In this document: piece after piece, positions 6,962 to 12,969 of the stretch
How positions within the stretch are numbered: the first letter of the stretch is position 1
How the letters are laid out: each line of letters starts with the position of its first letter
Source of the DNA: an uncultured Bacteroidales bacterium
GTDB taxonomy: Bacteria; Bacteroidota; Bacteroidia; Bacteroidales; UBA932
NCBI GenBank assembly: GCA_910585445.1
Contig: CAJUEK010000038.1
Span: 1 to 14,567, forward strand
DNA: 14,567 nt
Reading direction: 5' to 3'
Translations under genes and position numbers: made by a program
The notes under the pieces: model-generated
The model's database searches: none
Told to the model about the DNA's origin: nothing
What the model saw: the letters and a program-made list of their open reading frames with translations, nothing else

Positions 6962-7270
6962 GTACCAAATCAAACGGAAAGTCCCGCCTATCAATTGTCA
7001 TCCCCTGCCCCGATACATTGCAGAATATTCCAGAAAACCAGCAAAGCTCACAGGCAGACTCACATATGACATAACCTGCGGAACAAGCAGGCAAATTCCC
7101 CGCAGAGGGCATAGGACAGAGCGATTGCCGGAATCGCAGGAATATATGACGCCCCAACAGAAATTCCGCGCAGAACATATCACCGCAACGATGATTCCGA
7201 TAAAAAAATACCATTGCAAACCCTTCCTGGAAATTTCACTTGAAGCGACATTTGCAGCGTCAAAAAAATA
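6954..7270 (-). pseudogene. Possible decayed membrane-protein gene
   Basis: All minus-strand frames here give strongly hydrophobic sequence with sensible codons but none is a whole gene. One frame reads SEISRKGLQWYFFIGIIVAVI (split between 7239 and about 7177), a good cytoplasmic-to-membrane transition, and later PVSFAGFLEYSAMYRG; another frame reads ISVGASYIPAIPAIALSYAL; a third ends MTIDRRDFPFDLVQK at 6954. This pattern fits a transmembrane protein broken by several frameshifts. The plus-strand frame across the same bases is open but low-complexity basic, as expected for antisense to a membrane gene. Family not recognised; the interpretation is tentative. Confidence 0.25.
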
Positions 7271-7276
7271 AAGGAT

Positions 7277-7480
7277 ATGATAATGAACTGGTTATTGGCA
7301 ATCTTGGACATTGCCCTTGTGGCTGCATATGTGCGCCTTTTTTCTGCAGTTCCCTATGAGGGAGACGTTGACAGTGAAACCGGACTGAAAATGCCGGGAC
7401 TCAAGCATGGAGAAGACTACGCCGACCCTGTGACAGGCGCCAAGGTCACAGCCTACTATGAAGACAGCAACGAAGAATGA
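7277..7480 (+). CDS. Small single-pass membrane protein in exporter operon
   Basis: 67 residues (65 if the second ATG at 7283 is used; AAAGG at 7269-7274 suits that start better). One hydrophobic helix, WLLAILDIALVAAYVRLFSAV (about residues 5-25), is followed by an acidic soluble tail containing GLKMPGLKHGEDYADPVTGA and ending EDSNEE. Its TGA overlaps the ATG of the ThrE N-terminal domain gene as ATGA, so the two are translationally coupled. I do not recognise the family. By context it may be a subunit, stabiliser or regulator of the exporter. A weak -7-like GACATTTG lies at 7247-7254; the operon promoter is otherwise not clear. Confidence 0.7.
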   Translation: MIMNWLLAILDIALVAAYVRLFSAVPYEGDVDSETGLKMPGLKHGEDYADPVTGAKVTAYYEDSNEE

Positions 7481-8235
7481 TGCCCGGACAACTTTGCAGT
7501 TTCTTATGCGACTACGCAAGCGTGATGGCCGGCTCCGGCGCGTCCGGACTCAGGATACAGAAGAACATTGAACGAATGGCCCGTCATTACGGCTGCCGGA
7601 CACTGCTCGAACTCACTCCGTCAACCGTCAAGATACAGCTATATAATACGGCCGACAATGCCCAAAGAGCATTCAGAAGCGAAGTTGTGGCCCATTCCGG
7701 CATAAGCTTCTCAAAAATCAGAAAGCTAAGCTCATTGAGCTGGGACATTGCGGACAATCTGACGGACTATGGCAGCGCACTCCAGCGTTTCCAGCAAATA
7801 CGAAACGAGAAACCGCTGGACGGCAGGATTGTACGTGCCCTTGCATCTGCAGCCAATGCCTCATTCTGCGAACTGTTCGGAGGTGACTTCATCTCGATGC
7901 TCCTTGTATTCGCGGCCACCTACGCCGGATTCTTCCTTAAGCAGTCATTAATACAAAGAAAAGTAAACACCTACATGACCTTCCTGATCTCATCATTCGC
8001 AGCCGCAATAATAGCTTCCGCGGCTTATGTGTTCTCTCTCGGAAACACTCCGGACGTGGCATTGGGAACAAGCGTGCTGTTTCTTGTCCCTGGAGTTCCC
8101 TACCTTAATTCCGTATGTGATATGCTGACAGGACACCATCAGCTCGGAATGGGCAGAATGGTGGAGGCCACTATACTCACGGCCTGCCTATCTCTCGGTT
8201 TCTGCGGCGCGATAGTCATAATGAAAATCGCATGA
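7477..8235 (+). CDS. Threonine/serine exporter, ThrE N-terminal domain (YjjP family)
   Basis: 252 residues. The soluble N-terminal part (about 1-115) is the ThrE/DUF1212 cytoplasmic domain: VMAGSGASGLRIQKNIERMA (16-35) is its opening helix, where the family has a conserved G-x-S/T pattern, and the later SSLSWDIADN (84-93) is the usual helix before the membrane part. Five membrane segments follow at roughly 118-133, 136-158, 165-188, 195-216 and 229-250. FGGDF (about 134-138) and LFLVPGVPYLNSVCDML (201-217) are family signatures; the PGVP turn is central to the transport fold. Together with the next gene it rebuilds the two-domain ThrE protein that exports threonine and serine in Corynebacterium. 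In this phylum and in enterobacteria (YjjP/YjjB) the halves are separate genes. Overlaps its neighbours by ATGA at both ends. Substrate is inferred. Confidence 0.9.
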   Translation: MMPGQLCSFLCDYASVMAGSGASGLRIQKNIERMARHYGCRTLLELTPSTVKIQLYNTADNAQRAFRSEVVAHSGISFSKIRKLSSLSWDIADNLTDYGSALQRFQQIRNEKPLDGRIVRALASAANASFCELFGGDFISMLLVFAATYAGFFLKQSLIQRKVNTYMTFLISSFAAAIIASAAYVFSLGNTPDVALGTSVLFLVPGVPYLNSVCDMLTGHHQLGMGRMVEATILTACLSLGFCGAIVIMKIA

Positions 8236-8735
8236 CCATGAATACATTGATGCTCATTCTCGAAGACGCGCTCTTTGCCGCCGTGGCAGGCATCGGGTTC
8301 GGAAGCATAAGCAATCTTCCATACAAGGCATTTCCTTTCTGTGCCTTGATTGCCGGCATAGGCCATTCCCTGAGATTTGTCCTGATAACGGTGCTCGGAA
8401 CACATATAATATGGGCAAGTCTCGCCGCAGGACTGGCCATAGGCATGCTCTCTGTCATTACTGGCGTGATAATTAAGCAGCCTGTGGAATCCCTTTCTTT
8501 TCCGTCACTGCTGCCGATGATTCCCGGGATGTATGCATACCGGACATTCCAGAATCTGCTCGGATGCGTCTCGACCTCATGCAGGGACGAATTCCTGGAT
8601 TATTTCTACAGGATGTCGGACAATTTCCTCACAGGATGCCTTATCATAATAATGCTGGCAGTCGGGGCCGTGGTTCCCATGCTCGCTTTCAGCAGGACAA
8701 GCTTCCAAGCTACAAGACATATCTTGCGGTACTGA
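8232..8735 (+). CDS. Threonine/serine exporter, ThrE C-terminal domain (YjjB family)
   Basis: 167 residues, four to five hydrophobic segments (about 6-26, 35-55, 59-81, 90-106, 133-153). PSLLPMIPGMYAYRTFQNLL (91-110) is the ThrE_2 signature, matching the PGVP motif of the partner half. It starts by ATGA overlap with the YjjP-like gene; a second ATG at 8238 is possible. It should form the heteromeric inner-membrane exporter with the previous product. No terminator is visible after it; the next promoter is 42 bases downstream. Confidence 0.9.
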   Translation: MTMNTLMLILEDALFAAVAGIGFGSISNLPYKAFPFCALIAGIGHSLRFVLITVLGTHIIWASLAAGLAIGMLSVITGVIIKQPVESLSFPSLLPMIPGMYAYRTFQNLLGCVSTSCRDEFLDYFYRMSDNFLTGCLIIIMLAVGAVVPMLAFSRTSFQATRHILRY

Positions 8736-8776
8736 ATTTTCGTGTCAGGCATCAGACGCAATTCCGCGGCAAATTG

Positions 8777-8784
8777 TAACTTTG
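8777..8784 (+). promoter_or_regulatory. Bacteroidetes -7 box for yaaA
   Basis: TAACTTTG matches TAnnTTTG, followed by C. It lies 60 bases before the yaaA start, after the exporter operon. No convincing -33 TTTG is seen. Confidence 0.55.
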
Positions 8785-8788
8785 CAAA

Positions 8789-8825
8789 TCCGGAGCAGCG
8801 CTTAAAAGCAATCCGCTGCACCGGA
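8789..8825 (+). promoter_or_regulatory. Hairpin at the expected start of the yaaA leader
   Basis: TCCGG (8789-8793) pairs with CCGGA (8821-8825) and CAGCG (8796-8800) with CGCTG (8814-8818), separated by matching 2-base bulges (AG/CA), around a 13-base loop. It begins about 5 bases after the -7 box, so the transcript would start with this stem. It could stabilise the mRNA or act as a regulator binding site. Confidence 0.4.
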
Positions 8826-8843
8826 ACAATAAAGTAAATTGCC

Positions 8844-9617
8844 ATGATGATTTTCATATCATGCGCCAAGACCATGGCGCAGACATGCCCACATGCGGTT
8901 CCATATGTAAGCGAACCGGAATATCTGCCTTATGCGGAAGAACTGGTCAAGAAAATGGCCGCATTTTCGGAAGATGAATTGGCCGATGCGCTGAAAGTAA
9001 GCCCGCGGATTGCCGCAGAAAACAAGATGCGATATACGGACATCCTGCATGGCGAGGCCGAAATGATGCCTGCCGTATTCGCGTACACCGGAGTGGTATT
9101 CAAGCACATGGCTCCGCAGAGCTTTTCCGCCGCAGATCTTGCATATGCCCAGGACCACCTTCGGATAACATCGTTTCTGTACGGGCTGCTCAGGCCGCTG
9201 GATGCGATAAGTCCGTATCGTCTTGAAGGCGGAATGGAGCCTGCCCCCGGCAGCGGAAAATCAATCTTCAATCATTGGCAGAAGCTCCTTACGGAAAACT
9301 TCATAGCCGAAATCAAAGCAAACGGCGGAATACTTGTCAATCTGGCCAGTGACGAGATGAAAAAGCTCTTTGACTGGAAAAAGATTGAGTCTGAGGTAAG
9401 GGTAATACATCCGGAGTTTCTCGTAAAAGGCAAAAACGACAAGACAAAAACGATAGTAGTGTATGCAAAGATATGCAGGGGCGAAATGACCAGACACATC
9501 CTGCTGAACCGCATTGAAAACCCCGAAGCCCTGAAAGAATTCAGCAACGGTGGCTTCACTTTTGCCCCGGATCTCAGCACATGCAGCAAGTATGTCTTTG
9601 TCAAGGAGCAGGAATAG
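8844..9617 (+). CDS. yaaA: Peroxide stress protein YaaA (UPF0246/DUF328)
   Basis: 257 residues, the family length. It opens MIFISCAKTM (ATG at 8844 or the next codon; the second gives the usual short start), matching the family's x-I-x-x-S-P-A-K-T with C in place of P. Further signatures are VFAYTGVVFKHM (about 78-89), FLYGLLRPLDAISPYRLEGG (about 113-132), LVNLASDEM (about 166-174) and the basic stretch FLVKGKNDKTKTIVVYAK (about 191-208), which carries the DNA-binding/basic region. In E. coli YaaA lowers intracellular iron and protects DNA during peroxide stress and is controlled by OxyR. It is cytoplasmic and monocistronic here, converging on the minus-strand YdeI-like gene with only 20 bases between the stops and no visible terminator. 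Confidence 0.93.
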   Translation: MMIFISCAKTMAQTCPHAVPYVSEPEYLPYAEELVKKMAAFSEDELADALKVSPRIAAENKMRYTDILHGEAEMMPAVFAYTGVVFKHMAPQSFSAADLAYAQDHLRITSFLYGLLRPLDAISPYRLEGGMEPAPGSGKSIFNHWQKLLTENFIAEIKANGGILVNLASDEMKKLFDWKKIESEVRVIHPEFLVKGKNDKTKTIVVYAKICRGEMTRHILLNRIENPEALKEFSNGGFTFAPDLSTCSKYVFVKEQE

Positions 9618-9637
9618 GTGCGTTGCCCGTAATGATT

Positions 9638-10222
9638 TTAATATTCAGTGAGCCTGCCGCAATCGTTCCACTCGCCTATCATCTCCCCTTTGCGGCTGGC
9701 CTCAATCAATTTGGCAAGCCGGCTGCAAAACAGTTCCTCAGACGGCTTCACCCTTTGGATATTGTCAATCCTCACCCTCTGATAGAGCGGATGGAATGAC
9801 TTTAAATTCGCCCACGCCAAGGGATTCTCCTTGAATGCATCAAGAATCTCCGGAATTATTTCAAATTCAGCAGAAAGATCCGGGCATACATCACGTCCGC
9901 TGTCCGTCATCAATCCGAGAGCCTCAAGGCGGCGGCATCTTTCCTTGTTCAGCTCAGTCCATGTGCTTTTTTTAGAGCGCCTGCTGAAACGCTGGAGAGC
10001 CACCCCGTCAACATTTTTCACCGTCGAATCAATCCAGCCGAAACATAAAGCCTCTTCCACGGCGTCAAGATACCACAATGCATCAGAGGGAGGAGTTTTA
10101 CCGCGCTTCACGGCAAGCCAGCATTCCGCTTCCTTGTCATGGTTTTCAGAGAGCCATCTGCGGAAATCCGCACGGCAATTTATCTGGAGTATATTCTCAG
10201 GTATCATGATCTTAGTAATCAT
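9638..10222 (-). CDS. YdeI/OmpD-associated family protein
   Basis: 194 residues, the family's normal length. Signatures: ECWLAVKRG (about 33-41), then WYLDAVEEALCFGWIDST (50-67), the family's Y-x-x-A-V-E-x-A-L-x-F-G-W-I-D motif, RFSRRSKKSTWTELN (about 78-92) and RRLEALGLMT (about 96-105). The C-terminal part is the small basic helical half. The family was named from a bacteriocin-protection and OmpD-association link; its molecular role is not established. It is probably soluble. It lies 22 bases after the double GNAT gene in the same direction, so the two are likely co-transcribed from the promoter at 11249. The exact start could be the Met at residue 6. No signal peptide is visible. Confidence 0.9.
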   Translation of the reverse strand: MITKIMIPENILQINCRADFRRWLSENHDKEAECWLAVKRGKTPPSDALWYLDAVEEALCFGWIDSTVKNVDGVALQRFSRRSKKSTWTELNKERCRRLEALGLMTDSGRDVCPDLSAEFEIIPEILDAFKENPLAWANLKSFHPLYQRVRIDNIQRVKPSEELFCSRLAKLIEASRKGEMIGEWNDCGRLTEY

Positions 10223-10244
10223 TTAATCAAAAACGCCTTCGTGC

Positions 10245-11228
10245 TCATCTCTGAAGTTCATAATAAACCATATCCTTCAGCTGCACCCCATCCTCAATTA
10301 TGGCATGGTCATAATTGTCCCTAAAAAAGTCAGGCACACGGGAAGAATAGGCAAATCCGCATGCCTTGTAAAAACCGACAGTGGAAGGCACCTCGCCTGT
10401 CCCTGCCTTCAGCTTATGCCCGGGATACATGTCCGCAATCATTCCGAGGACGGCTCTTCCGTATCCTTTTCTCCGGAATCCCTCAATAATCGCAATGTTC
10501 TTTATCTCCACATATCCTTCGCCGGACTCATCCACGGCACATACTCCTATTTCAAGTCCTCCGGCAGAAACCGCATACAAGGAACACGACGGAAGATACC
10601 TTCTTACCATGCTCTCCTGCTCATCCCCGACAAGAAGCATATCCATATATCTCTCCTTATCCTCATGGACACGCCTCAATTTAACGTCCGGTACATAAGC
10701 GGTGCGCTCCAAACGCATGAAATGCTCTGTACGGCATTCTCCGTCAAACACCTGCTTCCCGGATTCGGAATGATGATACGTAAAGCCGCATTTCTCAGCG
10801 ACTCTGCTTGACTTCCGGTTGCCGTCATAATACCCTATCCATAAGGCCGACAGTCCGAACACATTGAAGCTTCTGGCAATCAAGGCATTGACAGCCTCCT
10901 GGATATATCCGTTTCCCCAATGTGGCACCCCTATCCAATAGCCGATTTCTCCTTCACCGTCCACAATCTCAGCGGAATGCGTCCCGTCCGCAAACATGAT
11001 TCCGCAGCTTCCGACAGGCTCACCAGTCTGCTTCAGGACAACGGCATAGGTCTCCGGAGCAGAAAAAACAGTCCGTATGATTTCCAGGCTTTCTTCCACA
11101 GAAGTATGCGGTGGCCAGCCGGCAGCCGGTCCGACAGCCGGATCTTTCGCATATTTGAACAATATTTCAACATCACTTTCACGCCACGGACGCAGAAGCA
11201 ACCTTTCGGTTTCCATTACAATGCTCAT
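10245..11228 (-). CDS. Tandem (fused) GNAT N-acetyltransferases
   Basis: 327 residues holding two acetyltransferase domains. Residues about 5-170 are a RimJ/RimL-type GNAT: METERLLLRPWRESDVEIL, GEIGYWIGVPHWGNGYIQEA (the acetyl-CoA loop is HWGNGY) and CGFTYHHSE. Residues about 182-327 are a second, distinct GNAT: YVEIKNIAIIEGFRRKGYGR carries the R/Q-x-x-G-x-G/A loop as RRKGYGR, and GFYKACGFAYSS is the following helix and strand. Each half is the size of a whole single-domain enzyme. Acceptors are unknown; RimJ/RimL relatives acetylate protein N-termini or antibiotics. The start at ATG 11228 is supported by GGAGG seven bases upstream, with the -7 box TAAATTTG at 11249-11256. It is followed by the YdeI-like gene. 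An alternative reading as two genes is excluded by the uninterrupted frame. Confidence 0.9.
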   Translation of the reverse strand: MSIVMETERLLLRPWRESDVEILFKYAKDPAVGPAAGWPPHTSVEESLEIIRTVFSAPETYAVVLKQTGEPVGSCGIMFADGTHSAEIVDGEGEIGYWIGVPHWGNGYIQEAVNALIARSFNVFGLSALWIGYYDGNRKSSRVAEKCGFTYHHSESGKQVFDGECRTEHFMRLERTAYVPDVKLRRVHEDKERYMDMLLVGDEQESMVRRYLPSCSLYAVSAGGLEIGVCAVDESGEGYVEIKNIAIIEGFRRKGYGRAVLGMIADMYPGHKLKAGTGEVPSTVGFYKACGFAYSSRVPDFFRDNYDHAIIEDGVQLKDMVYYELQR

Positions 11229-11235
11229 ATGTGTA

Positions 11236-11240
11236 CCTCC
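11236..11240 (-). promoter_or_regulatory. Shine-Dalgarno site of the double GNAT gene
   Basis: GGAGG on the minus strand lies 7 bases before ATG 11228. Such a strong site is unusual among the genes of this window and decides the start over the Met at residue 5. Confidence 0.6.
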
Positions 11241-11248
11241 ATTTGCTG

Positions 11249-11256
11249 CAAATTTA
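11249..11256 (-). promoter_or_regulatory. Bacteroidetes -7 box, minus strand, for double GNAT gene
   Basis: TAAATTTG on the minus strand (CAAATTTA on plus) fits TAnnTTTG and would start a leader of about 14 bases including the GGAGG. A matching -33 box is not seen. It partly abuts the divergent repeat-borne -7 box at 11258-11265. Confidence 0.5.
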
Positions 11257-11315
11257 CTATTTTTGTCCTAACGGACATATATACGCTTGGGCTTCGGCAA
11301 AACTTACAAGTAAAC

Positions 11316-11348
11316 TTTGCTTCTGCTCCCAGCTTTTAGCTATATTTG
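11316..11348 (+). promoter_or_regulatory. Consensus Bacteroidetes promoter in repeat unit 1
   Basis: TTTG (11316-11319), a 21-base spacer, then TATATTTG (11341-11348) match TTTG-N19-21-TAnnTTTG exactly. It points toward the secreted-protein gene at 11519. Confidence 0.7.
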
Positions 11349-11395
11349 CACTTCGCACATATATATGCTGGCGTCTCGGCATAATCAAAGCAAGC

Positions 11396-11427
11396 TTTGC
11401 TTCTGCTCTCAACTTTTGCTATATTTG
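11396..11427 (+). promoter_or_regulatory. Consensus Bacteroidetes promoter in repeat unit 2
   Basis: TTTG (11396-11399), a 20-base spacer, then TATATTTG (11420-11427). It is the closer of the two promoters, about 90 bases before the ATG of the secreted-protein gene. Confidence 0.75.
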
Positions 11428-11518
11428 TTCCGATTTATATGCCATCGCTCCCGATGACTGCCGACGGGCTGCAGATGAACCACATCCGCTCACTGCCGGC
11501 ACCATGCAACACCGAATA

Positions 11519-12325
11519 ATGATGAGGAAGACAATAACTGCAATATGCTGCATCATGTGCAGCCTGATGAACATCGGCGCTTATGCGCACTCCGGATTTG
11601 AACTGCACAAGGCGGACTTCTATGCTGTTCTCGGATTTGAAGACAACGCTAAAGTGACGGCATGGATGCGTCAGATAAGCTCGAAAATGATTGACGGATA
11701 CAAAGGAACGGAGCTCCCGCAATATGGAGGAATGGATTTCTACAACTATCTCAAAGCCGAATTTCCCGGATTCAAATGCAAGCACAGGCTGCTCTTCCAT
11801 TGGGGATATAACTCGCGACCATGGAATGAGGGTCTGCAGGCAAAAGCAGATGCCCTGCCATGGGGACGCAACCCGGACGAATTGCAACGGTTCAAGCAAA
11901 CGATCGCGGACGAACAGCAAAGGCGCAACAGGGAAGCCAATGCAATGACGGAAAAACTGTTCGGATTCGCATCCTCAGGAAAAGACGCCTCCTATGCAAA
12001 CGCCATGATTTCCATTGTCTATGACGTCCATTTGCTCGGAGACTATACTCCGGACAACAAAGACTTCGACGGCGTACAGGACTTCTCTTCCGTTGTCGGT
12101 GACCTGATAAATGCCATACGCAAGATTGACGAGGCGCAGGGAAAAGCTCTTGTAAAATCCATTCAGACGGCAAGCAGGCAGCAGCTGCCCGTGCAGCAGA
12201 AAGCGGACGCCATGCTGGAAATCCTGCGACGGGAAATGCCGGAGTTCTTGCAGAAAGCCCAGGGAGGCTCCCTCAAAAGGCGTTTCGCAAAGCAAGGAAT
12301 CATTTTTAAAGACAATCTCCGATGA
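11519..12325 (+). CDS. Secreted protein, possible P1/S1-nuclease/phospholipase C fold
   Basis: 268 residues from ATG 11519 (11522 is equally possible). Residues 1-23 are a signal peptide: MMRKT, a hydrophobic core, and AYA before H24. The mature part has CKHRLLFHWGYNSRPW (87-102) and, after a helical stretch, YDVHLLGDYTPDN (168-180). H89/H94 and the D169-x-H171-x3-D175 cluster recall the zinc ligands of the P1/S1 nuclease and phospholipase C fold, where a helix carries H-x3-D followed by a proline turn. The rest is helical, as in that fold. This is a motif-level guess without whole-domain support. The frame is open back to 11231 but that part runs through the promoter repeat, so it is not coding. 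It overlaps the Crp-like regulator gene by ATGA. Likely periplasmic or outer-surface. Confidence 0.7.
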   Translation: MMRKTITAICCIMCSLMNIGAYAHSGFELHKADFYAVLGFEDNAKVTAWMRQISSKMIDGYKGTELPQYGGMDFYNYLKAEFPGFKCKHRLLFHWGYNSRPWNEGLQAKADALPWGRNPDELQRFKQTIADEQQRRNREANAMTEKLFGFASSGKDASYANAMISIVYDVHLLGDYTPDNKDFDGVQDFSSVVGDLINAIRKIDEAQGKALVKSIQTASRQQLPVQQKADAMLEILRREMPEFLQKAQGGSLKRRFAKQGIIFKDNLR

Positions 12326-12906
12326 AAACTTTTGCAGACAGCATATTCCTCCGGAAAATGCGCATGGCCGCACCTATAAGCGATGAAACGGCCTCAATTC
12401 TTGCCGGCCATCTTGAAGAATGCCATTTTCACAAAAAAGAACTCATTTTAAGAGAGGGCATATTCTGCAGATATGTTTGGCTTCTGGAAAAAGGCTTTGT
12501 GAGACATTACTGGGTAGTCAACGGCGAGGAGGCCACGACCTCTTTCTCAACGGAGGGCACGCCGATATTCAGCATGGACGAAATGTATTACGGGAAGCCC
12601 AGCGAAGAATATGCCCAGGCAATGGAACCCGTGCGAGCATGGCGCATAAAGGTCGGCGAACTGGAACAGTTCCTTAGGGACAATCTGGAGTTGGCCACAT
12701 GGGCACGCATAATTCACCAGAACGAATACAGACGCGTCCACAAGTCTTTCAAAGAGAGACTTACTTTGCCGGCACGGGAACGCTACCGCATATTCACCGA
12801 AGAATTTCCAGAAGTATGCAGACGCGCCAATCTCGGACACATAGCATCGTACCTTGGAATCACTCTGCCCACACTAAGCCACATACGTTCGGAGGAAAGA
12901 ATTTAA
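12322..12906 (+). CDS. Crp/Fnr-family transcriptional regulator
   Basis: 194 residues, the size of Bacteroidetes Crp-like regulators. The N-terminal beta-roll (about 20-115) shows KKELILREGIFCRYVWLLEKG (split: ILREG at 42-46, VWLLEKG at 52-58) and RHYWVVNGEEATTSF, then FSMDEMYYGKPSEEYAQAME, where the phosphate-binding cassette (FGE-RR-A) of true cAMP receptors is missing, so cyclic-nucleotide binding is unlikely. The C-terminal part ends in a helix-turn-helix: NLGHIASYLGITLPTLSHI (about 170-188). It starts by ATGA overlap with the secreted-protein gene, implying coupled translation and possibly control of its own operon through the repeat promoters upstream. The HTH is complete though the protein ends soon after it, which is normal for this subgroup. 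Confidence 0.9.
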   Translation: MKTFADSIFLRKMRMAAPISDETASILAGHLEECHFHKKELILREGIFCRYVWLLEKGFVRHYWVVNGEEATTSFSTEGTPIFSMDEMYYGKPSEEYAQAMEPVRAWRIKVGELEQFLRDNLELATWARIIHQNEYRRVHKSFKERLTLPARERYRIFTEEFPEVCRRANLGHIASYLGITLPTLSHIRSEERI

Positions 12907-12938
12907 TGTGGGACAACTTTTTTCTCATCGGTAATTCC

Positions 12939-12946
12939 GAAATTTG
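12939..12946 (+). promoter_or_regulatory. Weak -7-like box before the first acyltransferase
   Basis: GAAATTTG differs from TAnnTTTG at the first base and is followed by CC. It sits 23 bases before ATG 12970 in the 63-base gap after the regulator. Read-through from the upstream operon is the alternative. Confidence 0.3.
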
Positions 12947-12969
12947 CCGCTCAAATCACAAAAAAGCAA

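Larger units (their letters stand above)
11258..11427 (+). repeat. Imperfect tandem repeat, about 80 bp, carrying promoters
   Basis: Two consecutive units (11258-11340, 83 bp, and 11341-11419, 79 bp) share most of their bases: TATxTTTG, then GxACATATATA, CTCGGCA/CTTCGGCA and CTTTGCTTCTGCTC, with a third TATATTTG at 11420-11427 marking the next junction, after which similarity ends. Each unit starts with a -7 box and ends with the -33 box of the following one. This looks like a mobile or duplicated promoter module rather than a coding repeat, although the frame through it stays open. The stretch 11428-11518 after it holds no gene. Confidence 0.75.

Noticed and set aside
6960..7271. 104-codon plus-strand ORF before the small membrane gene
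   Set aside because: Starts at a TTG inside a terminator stem and has the basic, low-hydrophobic composition expected opposite a membrane-protein relic.
9831..10226. 131-codon plus-strand ORF
   Set aside because: Antisense to the YdeI-like gene, whose family motifs are clear.
10920..11339. 139-codon plus-strand ORF
   Set aside because: Antisense to the double GNAT gene and runs into the promoter repeat.
11231..11518. N-terminal 96-residue extension of the secreted protein
   Set aside because: It lies on the promoter repeats and would bury an obvious signal peptide; the start at 11519/11522 is far better.
11435..11920. 161-codon minus-strand ORF
   Set aside because: Antisense shadow of the secreted-protein gene, no recognisable family.
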